Origin: Hoeflea sp. BAL378
GTDB lineage: Bacteria; Pseudomonadota; Alphaproteobacteria; Rhizobiales; Rhizobiaceae
DNA length: 64,000 nucleotides
NCBI RefSeq assembly: GCF_000759435.1
Contig: NZ_JRJG01000003.1
Location: 62,001 to 126,000 of the forward strand
Direction of reading: 5' to 3'
Shown: piece by piece, positions 1 through 9,417 of the stretch
Position numbering within the stretch: position 1 is the stretch's first letter
Layout of the letters: every line of letters begins with the position of its first letter
Notes under the pieces: generated by a model
What the model saw: the letters and a program-made list of their open reading frames with translations, nothing else
Databases searched by the model: none
What the model was told of the DNA's origin: nothing
Program-made: the position numbers and the translations under genes

Positions 1-542
1 CCGACTATTTCCGGACCAATAGGATGGACTACACTCCGATCACCGTAAGCTCGCCCGACCAGAGCATCGCCAACCTGGAATCCGCCCGCTGTGACGCCTA
101 TACCAACGAGGTGGGCGGGCTCGCCTCCTACCGGTTGGGTCTCTCGGATCCAGACTCCTACACCATCCTTGCCGACGTGATATCGAAAGAGCCGCTCGGG
201 CCGGTTGTCCGCGAAGACGACCAGCAGTTCGAGGATGTGGTCGAGTGGACGCGCCATGCCCTGATCATCGCGGAGGAATTCGGCGTCACGCAGGCGAATG
301 TTGCCGAGATGGCGGCGACGACCGAAAAGCCCGAACTTCGACGCTTCCTGGGCGCCGAAGGCGAATTCGGCACCAAACTGGGCATTCCGAATGACTGGGC
401 CGTGAAGACGATCCAGACAACCGGCAACTACGGCGAGTTGTTCGAGCGCACGCTGGGCTCGAACAGCAAGGCAAACATCGCCCGTGGTGTGAACACGCTG
501 TGGTCCCAGGGCGGGCTGCTGTACGCACCTCCGGTGCGATAA
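1..542 (+). CDS. aapJ: Amino-acid ABC transporter substrate-binding protein, C-terminal part
   Basis: Partial gene: the reading frame is open from base 3 (Asp-Tyr-Phe-Arg before the first Met at 24), so the true start lies left of the window. The visible 179 or so codons match the C-terminal lobe of the periplasmic general L-amino-acid binding protein AapJ/BztA, which delivers amino acids to an inner-membrane permease. The gene is followed 10 bases later by aapQ, then aapM and aapP, the classical AapJQMP order, which supports the assignment. Substrate range (broad, polar amino acids) is known for the family, not shown here. Confidence 0.9.
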   Translation, partial: DYFRTNRMDYTPITVSSPDQSIANLESARCDAYTNEVGGLASYRLGLSDPDSYTILADVISKEPLGPVVREDDQQFEDVVEWTRHALIIAEEFGVTQANVAEMAATTEKPELRRFLGAEGEFGTKLGIPNDWAVKTIQTTGNYGELFERTLGSNSKANIARGVNTLWSQGGLLYAPPVR

Positions 543-552
543 GGCGATTGCG

Positions 553-1758
553 ATGGCCGACGTGGTATCCAATGTGACCGATCGCGGCGTGCCCGTGTCG
601 ACGCCGTCCGCACCGCGTCGCCGTCCCCGGAGGCGATGGCCGTGGGCGGCGCTCGCGCAGCAGGCGGCGGCCATCGCGCTTGTGGCGGCCGCCTTCGCCT
701 ATCTCGGCACCAACATCACGCGCAACCTCGCTGCGAACGGGATGACGGGTGGCTTCGGCTTCCTCTGGCAGGAAGCGGGATTTGCGATGAGCTTCAGCCT
801 CATCGAGATGAGCGAGTCCTCGACCTACGGGCGGGTGTTCCTGGCCGGCGTGCTCAACACGCTGTTCATTGCCGGTCTCAGCCTGGTCACGGCGACGGTT
901 CTCGGGCTTGTCGTCGGCTTCGCCCGCGTCTCCGCCGCCCGGCCGCTGACCCTGGCCGCGACGGTCTATGTCGAGGCGCTGCGCAACGTACCGATGCTCC
1001 TGATCCTGATTTTCGTGCAAACCGTGGCGCTGCGGTCGCTGCCTGTGGTGCGTGAGGCCATTGCCATCGGCGATGCGGTCTATCTCAGCAACCGGGGCAT
1101 CTATTTTCCATGGCCTGAACCGGGGCAGGACCTTCGGCTCGCGCTTGGCGCGCTGGTGGCCGGGTGTCTGGGCCTCGTGGCAGCCTGGGTTCTGAGGCCG
1201 CGCACGCCCGTGCTGGTGCGGCGTGATCTTGCGGCGACGATTGCGGGGATAACCGTGGGCGTGATCCTGCTGGTCGTCGCGGTTCTAAATGTCGACTGGC
1301 AGCGTCCTGTGTTTCGGGGTTTCGACTTTCGGGGCGGCGCAAAGATGATGCCTGAATTCGCAGCGCTGCTGCTGGCGTTGACGCTTTACAACGCCGCCTT
1401 TATCGCCGAGATCGTTCGCGCCGGACTCCAGAGCGTCGATCATGGCCAGATCGAAGCCGCCCGCGCTCTGGGCCTGCGCGATGGCTTCATCCAGCGCCGC
1501 ATCGTATTGCCTCAGGCGCTGCGTCTCATGGTGCCGCCGCTCACCAATCAATACGTCCACCTGATCAAGGCGTCCTCGCTCGCCACCGTCGTCGGCTTTC
1601 CGGATCTGGTCGCCGTTTTTCTCGGCACTTCGCTGAACCAGACCGGGCGCGCGATCGAAATCGTGGTGATGACCGCGGCGGTCTATCTGACGCTCTGTCT
1701 CGGCCTTGGCGCGCTCTCGGCAGCCTGGAACACCCGCGTTAGCCTGAAGGGGCGCTGA
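553..1758 (+). CDS. aapQ: Amino-acid ABC transporter permease
   Basis: A 401-residue inner-membrane permease of the HisM/BztB family. It has an N-terminal membrane segment after an Arg-rich cytoplasmic stretch, several further hydrophobic helices and the typical EAA loop (GQIEAARALGL) near residue 300 that contacts the ATPase. The length fits AapQ, which is longer than ordinary HisM-type permeases. The ATG follows an AAGG box and lies 10 bases after aapJ. It pairs with AapM to form the channel of the AapJQMP importer. Confidence 0.93.
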   Translation: MADVVSNVTDRGVPVSTPSAPRRRPRRRWPWAALAQQAAAIALVAAAFAYLGTNITRNLAANGMTGGFGFLWQEAGFAMSFSLIEMSESSTYGRVFLAGVLNTLFIAGLSLVTATVLGLVVGFARVSAARPLTLAATVYVEALRNVPMLLILIFVQTVALRSLPVVREAIAIGDAVYLSNRGIYFPWPEPGQDLRLALGALVAGCLGLVAAWVLRPRTPVLVRRDLAATIAGITVGVILLVVAVLNVDWQRPVFRGFDFRGGAKMMPEFAALLLALTLYNAAFIAEIVRAGLQSVDHGQIEAARALGLRDGFIQRRIVLPQALRLMVPPLTNQYVHLIKASSLATVVGFPDLVAVFLGTSLNQTGRAIEIVVMTAAVYLTLCLGLGALSAAWNTRVSLKGR

Positions 1759-1760
1759 CC

Positions 1761-2870
1761 ATGACCCTATCCACCATTCCGCCCCGCCTGCCACCCGAGG
1801 TCTCCCGCACCGGCATTTCGTCGGGCCTGCGCGGCATGGCGGCGGAAAGCCCGGTGAGCCTGATCCTTTGGTTTGCCCTGGCGCTGGGCGCCGCCTGGAT
1901 ACTCCCGGACCTCATCAGTTGGACGCTGCTCGATGCGACCTGGGTGGCCGAGGACAGAAGCGGGTGCGATCCGTCCGGCGCCTGCTGGGCCTTCATCGTC
2001 AACCGTCTGCCGCAGTTCGGTTTCGGCTTTTTCCCGCCCCAGGAGCGTTGGCGCGCCGCCGTTGCCCTGATCTGGCCGGTGGCGGCGCTGGCCATTGCGC
2101 TCGGTCCCGCCTTTCGCGGGCGCTCGGGCCTTGTCGCCGGAGCTCTGGCGGCCTATCCCGTTGGCGCGACGCTTGTTCTGTGGGGAGAGCCCCTCGGGCT
2201 GCGCGGCGTCGGCACGGCGCAATGGGGCGGCATGACCATGACGGTCTATGTCGGAACCGTCGCCTTCGTGCTGGCCTTTCCGGTCGGGCTTGTCTTGGCG
2301 CTGGGCCGCCGTTCGTCCCTGCCGGCGCTGCGCGTTCTGTCCACGGTCTTCATCGAGGTCTGGCGCGGCCTGCCGCTGATCGCCGTCCTGTTCATTTCGG
2401 TGGTCATGGTGCCGTTCCTGTTGCCGCCAGGCACCGAACTGCCGCGTCTGGCGCTCGCGCTGGTGGGCATCACGCTCTACACCTCTTCCTACCTCGCCGA
2501 GGTGTTTCGCGGCGGGCTGCAAAGCCTGGGCAAAGGCCAGGCCGAGGCTGCCGCCGCGCTTGGCTTCACCTACTGGACCGCACAGGGCTACATCCTGATC
2601 CCGCAAGCAATCCGGGCGGTGATCCCCGGCATTCTCAACACCGTCGTCGCACTGTTTAAGGACACGACTTATGTCCTCGTGGTGGGGCTCTTCGATTTTC
2701 TCAACATCGTCAACGCGGCAGTGGCCGATCCGCATTGGCTGGGACTGGCGACCGAAGGGTATATCTTCGTCGGAATCGTCTACTGGTGCTTCTGTTTCCT
2801 TCTCTCTCGCGTCAGCGCACGGATCGAATGGGACATGGCGCGCGGCGCCGCGCGGGAGGCAAGGACATGA
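1761..2870 (+). CDS. aapM: Amino-acid ABC transporter permease
   Basis: A 369-residue partner permease of AapQ. It has a first membrane segment near residue 35, a long periplasmic insertion with a Cys pair around residues 72-76, and a C-terminal transporter domain with an EAA loop ([11 protein letters not shown]) near residue 258. It starts two bases after the aapQ stop, and its stop overlaps the aapP start as ATGA, so the genes are translationally coupled. It probably moves L-amino acids into the cytoplasm with AapJ, AapQ and AapP. Confidence 0.93.
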   Translation: MTLSTIPPRLPPEVSRTGISSGLRGMAAESPVSLILWFALALGAAWILPDLISWTLLDATWVAEDRSGCDPSGACWAFIVNRLPQFGFGFFPPQERWRAAVALIWPVAALAIALGPAFRGRSGLVAGALAAYPVGATLVLWGEPLGLRGVGTAQWGGMTMTVYVGTVAFVLAFPVGLVLALGRRSSLPALRVLSTVFIEVWRGLPLIAVLFISVVMVPFLLPPGTELPRLALALVGITLYTSSYLAEVFRGGLQSLGKGQAEAAAALGFTYWTAQGYILIPQAIRAVIPGILNTVVALFKDTTYVLVVGLFDFLNIVNAAVADPHWLGLATEGYIFVGIVYWCFCFLLSRVSARIEWDMARGAAREART

Positions 2871-3604
2871 CCGCCGCTGCGATCAATGTCGTCGGACTGT
2901 CGAAATGGTTCGGCGATTTCCTGGCTCTGGACGACATCGCGCTAACGGTGCCGCGTGGATGCAGCACGGTGCTCTGCGGGCCGTCGGGTTCGGGCAAGTC
3001 GACGCTGCTGCGCTGCCTGAACGGGCTGGAAAGCTGGGAGGAAGGTGAGGTGGTTATGTCAGGTCGGCCAGTGGGACATCGTCCGCGCGACCTCGTGGCG
3101 CTGCGTCGCCGGGTCGGGATGGTGTTTCAGGACTTCAACCTCTTTCCGCATCTCGACGCTCTGTCGAACGTGGCGCTGCCGCCGCGGGTGAACCTCGGCA
3201 TTACGCGTGCCGAGGCCGAGGCTGAGGCCGAGATGCTGCTTGCGCAGGTCGGGCTTGCCGATTTTGCGCGAAAATATCCGGCGCAACTGTCGGGCGGCCA
3301 GAAGCAGCGCGTCGCCATCGCCCGCGCGCTTGCGATGCAGCCCGAGGTGCTGTTGTTCGACGAGCCCACATCCGCGCTCGACCCCGAATCGATCGGCGAA
3401 GTGCTGGACGTGATGATCAGCCTGGCCGAGGCTGGAACGACGATGGTCGTCGTCACCCACGAGATGGGCTTTGCCCGTCGGGTCTGCCACGAAGTGGTCT
3501 TCATGTGCGCTGGTCGGGTGGCGGAATGCTGTCCGCCGGAGCGCTTCTTCACCGAACCCGAGACCGAGCGCGCGCGCGCCTTCCTGGCGCAGGTACAATA
3601 CTGA
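2867..3604 (+). CDS. aapP: Amino-acid ABC transporter ATP-binding protein
   Basis: A 245-residue ABC ATPase energising the AapQM permease. Walker [10 protein letters not shown] is at residues 38-46, the Q loop near 88, the signature LSGGQ at 141-145 and Walker B LLFDEP at 162-167, followed by a switch His in VVVTHE. The start at 2867 is chosen because it overlaps the aapM stop (ATGA) and gives the standard N-terminus; the frame stays open further upstream only as overlap with aapM. It is the last gene of the operon and is followed by a strong hairpin. Confidence 0.95.
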   Translation: MTAAAINVVGLSKWFGDFLALDDIALTVPRGCSTVLCGPSGSGKSTLLRCLNGLESWEEGEVVMSGRPVGHRPRDLVALRRRVGMVFQDFNLFPHLDALSNVALPPRVNLGITRAEAEAEAEMLLAQVGLADFARKYPAQLSGGQKQRVAIARALAMQPEVLLFDEPTSALDPESIGEVLDVMISLAEAGTTMVVVTHEMGFARRVCHEVVFMCAGRVAECCPPERFFTEPETERARAFLAQVQY

Positions 3605-3620
3605 TCGGCAGGCGGAAAAA

Positions 3621-3657
3621 ACCACGGGGAGCGCGTTTTAAACGCGCGCCCCGTGGT
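3621..3657 (+). terminator. Hairpin terminator between aapP and copZ
   Basis: A near-perfect inverted repeat: arm ACCACGGGG-A-GCGCG, loop TTTTAAA, arm CGCGC-G-CCCCGTGGT. It lies 17 bases after the aapP stop and 32 bases beyond the copZ stop on the other strand. A run of A precedes it on the plus strand, which is a T run for the minus strand, so it may end transcription from both convergent operons. Confidence 0.75.
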
Positions 3658-3688
3658 CAGATGTTTGCTGGGAGATCGAAATTTGCGG

Positions 3689-3877
3689 TCAGGTGGCGGG
3701 GTAGCCGGCTTCGGCCAGCACCGGCAGAAACGCCTCGCGCGGCATGGACGTCGTGACCTCGGCGAGACGTGCGTCCGGGTTTGCCTCGATCGTGGCGTCA
3801 GGATCGACCGACTGGATCGCCTTGGTCACGGTCCGCGCGCAGCCGCCGCAATGCATTTTTTCGATATGGAACTGCAT
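3689..3877 (-). CDS. copZ: Copper chaperone, HMA domain
   Basis: A 62-residue single heavy-metal-associated (HMA) domain protein with the metal-binding motif MHCGGC (Cys10, Cys13). Such proteins carry Cu(I) in the cytoplasm and hand it to CopA ATPases. A strong ribosome site GGAGG sits 7 bases before the ATG. It is transcribed away from copA and from its own CueR-type operator at 3914-3936. A minus-strand frame that runs on upstream to 7270 is only the antisense shadow of copA. Confidence 0.93.
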   Translation of the reverse strand: MQFHIEKMHCGGCARTVTKAIQSVDPDATIEANPDARLAEVTTSMPREAFLPVLAEAGYPAT

Positions 3878-3913
3878 GAGAGCCTCCTTTTTGTTCTCGA
3901 ACTGTATGCTGAG

Positions 3914-3936
3914 GCTTTCCAGCGCTGGAAGGTCAA
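3914..3936 (-). promoter_or_regulatory. CueR-type copper operator/promoter of copZ
   Basis: Read on the minus strand it is TTGACC followed by a CTTCCAGCGCTGGAA-type dyad, then a weak -10 (CATACA) about 19 bases on. A long 19-base spacer with a dyad between -35 and -10 is the hallmark of MerR/CueR-activated promoters. It points at copZ, 37 bases downstream. Confidence 0.8.
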
Positions 3937-3975
3937 GCGGATTTTCGGGTGCTCGAAAAAACAATCTTCGGGCAC

Positions 3976-4006
3976 TTGACCTTCCAGCGGTTGGAAGCCT
4001 TACAAG
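3976..4006 (+). promoter_or_regulatory. CueR-type copper operator/promoter of copA (cluster 1)
   Basis: TTGACC (3976-3981) is followed by the dyad CTTCCAGCGGTTGGAAG and a -10-like TACAAG (4001-4006), with a 19-base spacer. It is arranged back-to-back with the copZ operator at 3914-3936 and lies 37 bases before the copA ATG. The same arrangement recurs in copper cluster 2. Confidence 0.82.
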
Positions 4007-4042
4007 GGTGGTCATCCAAAGTCGCCAAGGAGCCGAACGCCG

Positions 4043-6565
4043 ATGACCGCAACAATTAGACATACAAACGAAACCGTCACCCTGAGGGTCGAAGGCATGA
4101 GCTGCGCCTCTTGTGTGGGTCGGGTGGAGCGCGCTCTCAAGGCTGTGCCGGGCGTGGCCGCGGCCAGCGTCAACCTCGCCGCCGAGAGGGCCGATGTTCA
4201 ATTGTCGGCGCCGGTCGATCGGGCGTTGCTGGTCAAGGCCGTGGAGGACACGGGCTATGACGTTCCCGCAATCACGGTGGAACTGGCGGTCGAAGGCATG
4301 AGCTGCGCCTCCTGCGTTGGCCGGGTGGAGCATGCGCTGAAGGCGGTGCCGGGCGTGAGCGAAGCAGTGGTCAATCTCGCCACCGAACGCGCGACGGTGC
4401 GCGGAACCGCCGATGAGGCCACGCTGATCCGGGCAGTCGAAAACGTCGGCTACGACGCCAAGGCGACGGATCAGGATGCTGGCTCCCGCGCCGAGACCGA
4501 GACGAAGAAGGCCGCCGAGGCGGCGACGCTCAAACGCGACGTGCTGATCGCGACCGTGCTGACGCTGCCGGTGTTCGGTCTCGAGATGGGCAGCCATGTG
4601 TTCGACTGGGTTCACATGGCGGTCATGGAAACGATCGGCATGCGCAACAGCTGGTTGATCCAGTTCGCCCTGACCGTGCTGGTGCTCGCCGGGCCCGGCC
4701 GGCGGTTCTACCTCAAGGGGGTGCCGGCACTGCTCAAGGGCGCGCCGGACATGAACAGTCTCGTCGCCGTCGGCACTGCCGCAGCCTTCGGCTATTCGGT
4801 GGTGGCGACCTTCGCCCCAGGCCTGTTGCCCCCCGAAACGATGAACGTCTACTACGAGGCGGCGGCGGTGATTGTGACGCTGATCCTGCTCGGCCGGTTC
4901 CTTGAGGCCAAGGCCAAGGGCCGAACGTCCGAGGCGATCAAGCGTCTTGTCGGTCTTCAGGCCAGGACGGCTCAGGTGCGCCGCGACGGAAAGTCGGTCG
5001 AGATGGATGTGTCGGATGTGGTTCTGGGCGACATCGTCGAGGTGCGTCCCGGCGAGCGCGTGCCGGTCGACGGCGAAGTTATCGAGGGCCAAAGCTATAT
5101 CGACGAAAGCATGATCACCGGCGAACCTGTACCGGTCGGAAAGGGCGCGGGCGCGACGGTCGTCGGCGGCACGATCAACCAGACCGGCGCCTTCGCCTTC
5201 CGCGCAACGGCCGTGGGCGCTGACACGATGCTCGCCCAGATCATACGCATGGTGGAAGAGGCGCAGGGCGGTAAGCTGCCGATCCAGGCGTTGGTAGATC
5301 GGGTAACGATGTGGTTCGTGCCGGCGGTCATGGCGCTGGCGGCCGTGACCTTCGCGGTCTGGTTCCTCTTCGGCCCGGATCCGGCGCTGACCTTCGGACT
5401 TGTCAACGCGGTCGCGGTGCTGATCATCGCCTGCCCGTGCGCCATGGGTCTCGCCACGCCGACCTCGATCATGGTGGGTACCGGGCGGGGAGCCGAAATG
5501 GGGGTCTTGTTCCGCAAGGGCGAGGCGCTTCAACTTCTCAAGGAGGCGAGGGTGGTCGCGCTCGACAAGACCGGCACGCTGACCGAAGGCAAGCCGCGAC
5601 TGACCGACCTTGAGGTGGTTGACGGGTTCGAGCGGTCCGACGTGCTGGCGCGGATTGCCGCTGTGGAGGACAAATCCGAACACCCCATCGCGCGCGCCAT
5701 CGTCGCGGCGGCGGAAGCCGAAGGTCTGGCGCTGCCGCCAGTCTCCGGCTTCGACAGCGTGACGGGGCTTGGCGTGGCCGCCGATGCCGGCGGCGTCCGG
5801 GTGCAAATCGGGGCCGACCGTTACATGCAACGGCTCGGGTATGACACGGCTCAGTTCGCCGACACCGCCGCTCGGCTTGCCGACGAGGGCAAATCGCCGC
5901 TTTACGCTGCCATTGACGGCCGTCTCGCTGCCATCGTGGCGGTCGCCGACCCGATCAAGGCGACGACGCCCGCGGCAATCGCCGCGCTGCATGATCTCGG
6001 CCTCAAAGTGGCGATGATCACCGGCGACAACGCGCGCACCGCCGCAGCCATCGCACGACAACTCGGGATCGACGAGGTTGTTTCGGAGGTCATGCCGGAC
6101 GGCAAGGTCGCAGCGGTCAAGGCGCTCAAGGCGCAATATGGGCGGCTCGCCTTTGTCGGCGACGGCATCAACGATGCGCCGGCGCTCGCCGAGGCCGATA
6201 TCGGTCTGGCCATCGGCACCGGCACCGACGTGGCCATCGAGGCGGCGGACGTGGTGTTGATGTCGGGGTCGCTCACCGGAGTGCCAAACGCCATCGCGTT
6301 GTCGAAGGCCACGATCGGAAACATCCGGCAGAATCTGTTCTGGGCCTTCGCCTACAACACCGCGCTGATCCCGATCGCGGCCGGTGCCCTGTGGCCCGCC
6401 TTCGGCATCCTGCTTTCGCCGGTTCTCGCCGCCGCCGCCATGGCGATGTCTTCGGTCTTTGTGCTCGGCAATGCGCTGCGGCTGCGCCGCTTCACGCCGC
6501 CGATGCGCCATGAGGGGCGGTCGGAGCGAACAGCCGCCGAACCCCGCCTTGCGCCCGCCGAGTGA
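4043..6565 (+). CDS. copA: Cu(I)-exporting P1B-type ATPase, two HMA domains
   Basis: An 840-residue inner-membrane copper exporter. It has two N-terminal HMA domains, each with GMSCASC (Cys21/24 and Cys88/91), eight expected membrane helices, the TGE loop, the CPC metal site (Cys464-Pro-Cys466), the phosphorylation Asp508 in DKTGT, an SEHP motif in the nucleotide domain and GDGIND near the C-terminus. All catalytic residues are present. It is preceded by a CueR operator and followed 36 bases later by a ferredoxin reductase. It is a close paralogue of the copA at 53188. Cu(I) or Ag(I) efflux to the periplasm is the family role. Confidence 0.95.
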   Translation: MTATIRHTNETVTLRVEGMSCASCVGRVERALKAVPGVAAASVNLAAERADVQLSAPVDRALLVKAVEDTGYDVPAITVELAVEGMSCASCVGRVEHALKAVPGVSEAVVNLATERATVRGTADEATLIRAVENVGYDAKATDQDAGSRAETETKKAAEAATLKRDVLIATVLTLPVFGLEMGSHVFDWVHMAVMETIGMRNSWLIQFALTVLVLAGPGRRFYLKGVPALLKGAPDMNSLVAVGTAAAFGYSVVATFAPGLLPPETMNVYYEAAAVIVTLILLGRFLEAKAKGRTSEAIKRLVGLQARTAQVRRDGKSVEMDVSDVVLGDIVEVRPGERVPVDGEVIEGQSYIDESMITGEPVPVGKGAGATVVGGTINQTGAFAFRATAVGADTMLAQIIRMVEEAQGGKLPIQALVDRVTMWFVPAVMALAAVTFAVWFLFGPDPALTFGLVNAVAVLIIACPCAMGLATPTSIMVGTGRGAEMGVLFRKGEALQLLKEARVVALDKTGTLTEGKPRLTDLEVVDGFERSDVLARIAAVEDKSEHPIARAIVAAAEAEGLALPPVSGFDSVTGLGVAADAGGVRVQIGADRYMQRLGYDTAQFADTAARLADEGKSPLYAAIDGRLAAIVAVADPIKATTPAAIAALHDLGLKVAMITGDNARTAAAIARQLGIDEVVSEVMPDGKVAAVKALKAQYGRLAFVGDGINDAPALAEADIGLAIGTGTDVAIEAADVVLMSGSLTGVPNAIALSKATIGNIRQNLFWAFAYNTALIPIAAGALWPAFGILLSPVLAAAAMAMSSVFVLGNALRLRRFTPPMRHEGRSERTAAEPRLAPAE

Positions 6566-6601
6566 CATCCGCCCAAGACCCGGACCAGGAGAGATTTTCC
6601 A

Positions 6602-7714
6602 ATGTCGATCGATCGAACTCAAACCGCAGCACTGGCCAAGGCGCCCAACGAGGACGCCGGGATTCCGGGAGCCGCGATGGCGACGCTCGTTCCCGGGCTG
6701 CGCAAAATCGCAGTTGCCTCCGGGCAAACACTCCTTGCTGCAGCGCTTGACGCTGGCATTGACTATCCGCATGGCTGCAAGGCGGGGCGGTGCGGGAACT
6801 GCAAGTCGCGCCTTGTCTCCGGCAAGGTCGAACTGCTTGAGCATACCCGCTTCGCGCTCTCGGCCGAAGAGCGTGAAGCAGGTCTGATCCTGGCCTGTCG
6901 CGCGTTGCCGAAATCCGACGTCAGGGTCGCCTGGCTTGGCGACGAGGAGACTTTGCCCGCCCACCCGCTCGTCCGAACCGGGGCCGAGGTGGTGTCTGTC
7001 GAAGAAGCGACGCATGATATCCGTATCTTGCGGCTGCGCCCGAAGCGCGGACCGATGATGTTCTCGGCCGGTCAGTATGTAACGCTTGCCTTGCCGGGCT
7101 TGCCGCCACGAGACTACTCGATGGCCAGCCGTCCGGGCGAGGACATCCTCGAATTCCATGTTCGCCTGGTGCCGAAGGGGAGGGTATCGGCCGCCGTTCA
7201 TAGCCTCGTTCCCGGCGAGCTGCTTGAGATTGAGGGGCCGCGCGGCTCGGCCCATCTGCGGCCGGGGCATACCGGGCCGATACTCGCCGTTGCCGGCGGC
7301 TCGGGACTGGCCCCGGTTCAGGCGATCCTCGCCAGCCTCGTCGATCTTGGCATGCGTCAGCTAGTGCGGGTCTATCTCGGAGTTCGGGAGGAGCGCGACC
7401 TCTATGGCCTCGAAGCGCTTCAGGCGCTTGCCCGTCGCCATGGCGACATGAGGGTGACGCCGGTCTTGTCGATGGGCCAGCCAGACAGCGGCCATCGCTC
7501 CGGCTTCGTGCACGAGGCGGTGCGCGCAGATCTTCCCGGACTGAAAGGCTGGAGCTGCTACACCGCCGGGCCGCCGGCAATGATCGACGCACTCACCGAA
7601 ACTGTCCTTGCCGCTGGATTGCGCAGGTCAGACCTGCACGCCGACGTCTTCTTCACACCGGAGGGGCGGTCTGGACAAGATGGCAAGAAACTGGCCGGAG
7701 ACGTCATCCCATGA
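6602..7714 (+). CDS. 2Fe-2S ferredoxin / FAD / NAD(P)H oxidoreductase
   Basis: A 370-residue three-domain flavoprotein. A plant-type ferredoxin domain has Cys59, Cys64, Cys67 and Cys99; an FAD domain has the RDYS motif at 170-173; and an NAD(P) domain has AGGSGLAP near 231-238 and a GPPAMID loop near the end. The architecture matches ring-hydroxylating oxygenase reductases and CDP-6-deoxyhexose reductases, but no oxygenase partner is encoded nearby. It has a good AGGAGA ribosome site and sits between copA and a cueR remnant whose ATG overlaps its stop, so it was part of the copper operon. A role in keeping copper or a periplasmic partner reduced is possible but unproven. Confidence 0.85.
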   Translation: MSIDRTQTAALAKAPNEDAGIPGAAMATLVPGLRKIAVASGQTLLAAALDAGIDYPHGCKAGRCGNCKSRLVSGKVELLEHTRFALSAEEREAGLILACRALPKSDVRVAWLGDEETLPAHPLVRTGAEVVSVEEATHDIRILRLRPKRGPMMFSAGQYVTLALPGLPPRDYSMASRPGEDILEFHVRLVPKGRVSAAVHSLVPGELLEIEGPRGSAHLRPGHTGPILAVAGGSGLAPVQAILASLVDLGMRQLVRVYLGVREERDLYGLEALQALARRHGDMRVTPVLSMGQPDSGHRSGFVHEAVRADLPGLKGWSCYTAGPPAMIDALTETVLAAGLRRSDLHADVFFTPEGRSGQDGKKLAGDVIP

Positions 7715-7749
7715 ACATCGGTGAATCTGCAAAGGCATCTGGTGTCTCC
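7711..7749 (+). pseudogene. cueR: 5' stub of a cueR-like regulator gene
   Basis: The ATG overlaps the reductase stop as ATGA. The first 13 codons read MNIGESAKASGVS, the typical start of a CueR/MerR copper regulator and close to the intact CueR at 55722 ([11 protein letters not shown]). The sequence then departs completely and no RYYE helix-turn-helix core follows. The gene was therefore cut by a rearrangement at about 7750. This explains why copper cluster 1 has CueR operators but no local regulator. Confidence 0.7.
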
Positions 7750-8227
7750 TTCGAGTTTGGGTTCCCGGCTCTCGGCCTTTGGCGCGGTGTTCATGTCTGT
7801 GAACGCGTTCATTGCCACCAGCAGTGCGCAACCGATGCCGCTGGATGGAAAGAAAACGTTGTCGCTTGGCCTTTTAATTGTAAGAATGCGCCGAATTGAT
7901 GAAAGATTGGCATTTAATTGGGGTCTTCAATTTGTGTGGGGAGTGACCAAAACTTGTGTGAGGAGTGAACAAAACCGGTCGTAACTTGCATTTCGCATGA
8001 ATTCGACGCCCTGTGTGGCAATTTATTTGCGTCCGGTAGAGCTGAATCTGTTGTTCTGGCCTTCGGTTTGGCCATCCATGGCATCGATAGTGCATCCATC
8101 GACCGCCTACCACACAATATGAGGAAGACCCTCATTAAATGCCAAGCCACACGACGAAAGCGATCTGTAGAGTGGCTACGATGCCGGCACTGGCGAGCGC
8201 AAAGCAAGCGAGGCGATCCGTGCTGCC
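7750..8227. other. Rearranged region without a supported gene
   Basis: Short frames exist but none has a convincing ribosome site or recognisable product. The stretch holds a 22-base tandem repeat (7932-7975) and the 14-mer ttaattgtaagaat (7874-7887) that also occurs at 38284. It joins the truncated cueR to a truncated recombinase, so it is probably a scar of several insertions and deletions. Confidence 0.5.
7932..7975. repeat. Two tandem 22-base repeats
   Basis: Two adjacent copies of TTGTGTGgGGAGTGAcCAAAAC that differ at two positions. Repeated short units like this occur at the ends of IS21-type and similar elements, so it may be a leftover transposon end. No matching transposase is left beside it. 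Confidence 0.5.
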
Positions 8228-8410
8228 TGAAGCCGAACGGCCGAGGTCGTCATCGATCTGAGACCAGCCCAACTGGCTAAGCCGATCCCGCATCGCATAT
8301 TGCAGCGCGCTGCTTTCCCGATTGTGCAGAACCTGATGGACGGATGACTGGCGCACGTAAAGGATCGCCTTGCGCTCCAGATGATGACGTTCGATTTTTT
8401 CAGACACCAT
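8135..8410 (-). pseudogene. Truncated serine recombinase
   Basis: Starting at the ATG at 8410, about 60 codons match the N-terminus of large serine recombinases: the catalytic serine lies in ILYVRQSS and DDDLGRSASG closes the conserved part. After about base 8228 the frame continues to a stop at 8135 with unrelated sequence. The rest of the catalytic domain and the DNA-binding C-terminus are missing, so the protein cannot be active. The start overlaps the end of the upstream accessory gene by 11 bases, as in intact elements of this kind. Confidence 0.7.
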
Positions 8411-8624
8411 TGCTCTCCACACTGTGACGCAGATTGCCGGCTTCCTCGGCGCGCACTTCCTCGTGGTTCGTCCCGTGCTCCATCAGCAACTGTGCCATCA
8501 GTCCGGAGATCTTGTGGCGCACCGGCTGCGGCAGGTTCTGCCATTGCGGCGTTTGCCATGGATGCGTGCTTCCCGTCGAACCGAATCGGTCCAGTTGGTC
8601 TGGTTTCGTTTGAGAACGGCGCAT
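8400..8624 (-). CDS. Small accessory protein of a recombinase-type mobile element
   Basis: About 74 residues, rich in Gln and charged residues, with an LPQPVRHKISGLMAQLLMEH segment. Small genes of this kind are found immediately before serine recombinases of this group; I recognise the layout but not a named family. The start at 8624 is preferred over 8630 because GGGAG lies 6 bases before it. With the recombinase truncated, it is probably a relic. Confidence 0.5.
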   Translation of the reverse strand: MRRSQTKPDQLDRFGSTGSTHPWQTPQWQNLPQPVRHKISGLMAQLLMEHGTNHEEVRAEEAGNLRHSVESNGV

Positions 8625-8671
8625 GATCATCTCCCGGATTCTGGTCGCAAGACATCAAGTCTGCGCTCAAA

Positions 8672-8890
8672 TCAGAATCGGTCGAAGACCAGCGGACGTT
8701 CTGAATGACGCACCCACGAACAGGCCTGCCGGTCGAACATCCACAAAGGCACCTCAAGCGGAAGGCCTGGGTCGTCGCCAATCAGCCGGCACCGCGCAAA
8801 ACATACTCCCACCTTCTCGACATGAGCATTGCTCCCTGTTCATGGGTAGTGCTCGTAAAGAACCCGGCGCTCGGCGGTATTATAGGTGTT
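8672..8890 (-). pseudogene. Decayed second accessory gene of the same mobile element
   Basis: On the minus strand a frame ending at 8672 encodes PLEVPLWMFDRQACSWV, which resembles the short accessory proteins sometimes placed upstream of such recombinases. The upstream part is reachable only by a frameshift and through a stop. The assignment rests on weak resemblance and gene order. Confidence 0.3.
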
Positions 8891-9089
8891 GAAGAGTTGA
8901 GTTGTACTACGAGGTACGTCCTCACAGCGATATCAGCATCAAGCTGCCGATATCGCTCAGGAATGCTTCCGGCGCATCCGGTCCGCCGTGAATGTACTCC
9001 CCTGGAAATTCCCGAGCCGGATGGTCCGAAATCGGGTCCCACGTCAGGCTGAGCATGCACTAACATTGAAACCGGATCACCCTTTGGGG

Positions 9090-9417
9090 GCGGTCACACC
9101 ATTCCCCGCTCGCGATGACCGACGCTGCTTCGGTGTCAGGCCGACCCACGACGAAAAGTCCCTGCCTTTCTCGAAGCTCTCTTTCGGTGGCGCAAGTACC
9201 GTCGGCGCCATCGCGCAGATCGGGCCGATGCGGGAACGGCCATCAGCCGCTTCGCAGTCTCGTCACGCTGCGCCGCCGCCTTGAGCCTTGCCGTCAGACT
9301 ATCGATCTGCGCGGTCACCGCACGAAGGCGATCGAAGAGTCTGGGGCACAGCTCGATCACGAGTTCAGGCAAAGCAAGGCCGGGCGCGGAAACCTTCCCG
9401 GTCTTGCTCAGGCGCAC
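9090..9417 (-). pseudogene. Internal fragment of an IS110/IS1111-family transposase
   Basis: The minus strand encodes LTARLKAAAQRDETAKRLMAVP, then, after a frameshift caused by a missing base near 9230, GIGPICAMAPTVLAPPKESF and a GRDFSSWVGLTPKQ stretch. This is the helix-hairpin-helix region near the C-terminal half of IS110-family transposases. Both ends are missing. Its upstream end runs into the last codons of lgt. Confidence 0.75.

Noticed and set aside
3689-7270. 1193-codon minus-strand frame
   Set aside because: Antisense to copA and the reductase; only its last 62 codons, from ATG 3877, are a real gene (copZ).
7881-7910. GTAAG element with possible ECF promoter
   Set aside because: No CGTCT at the required spacing; also true for the copy at 38290.
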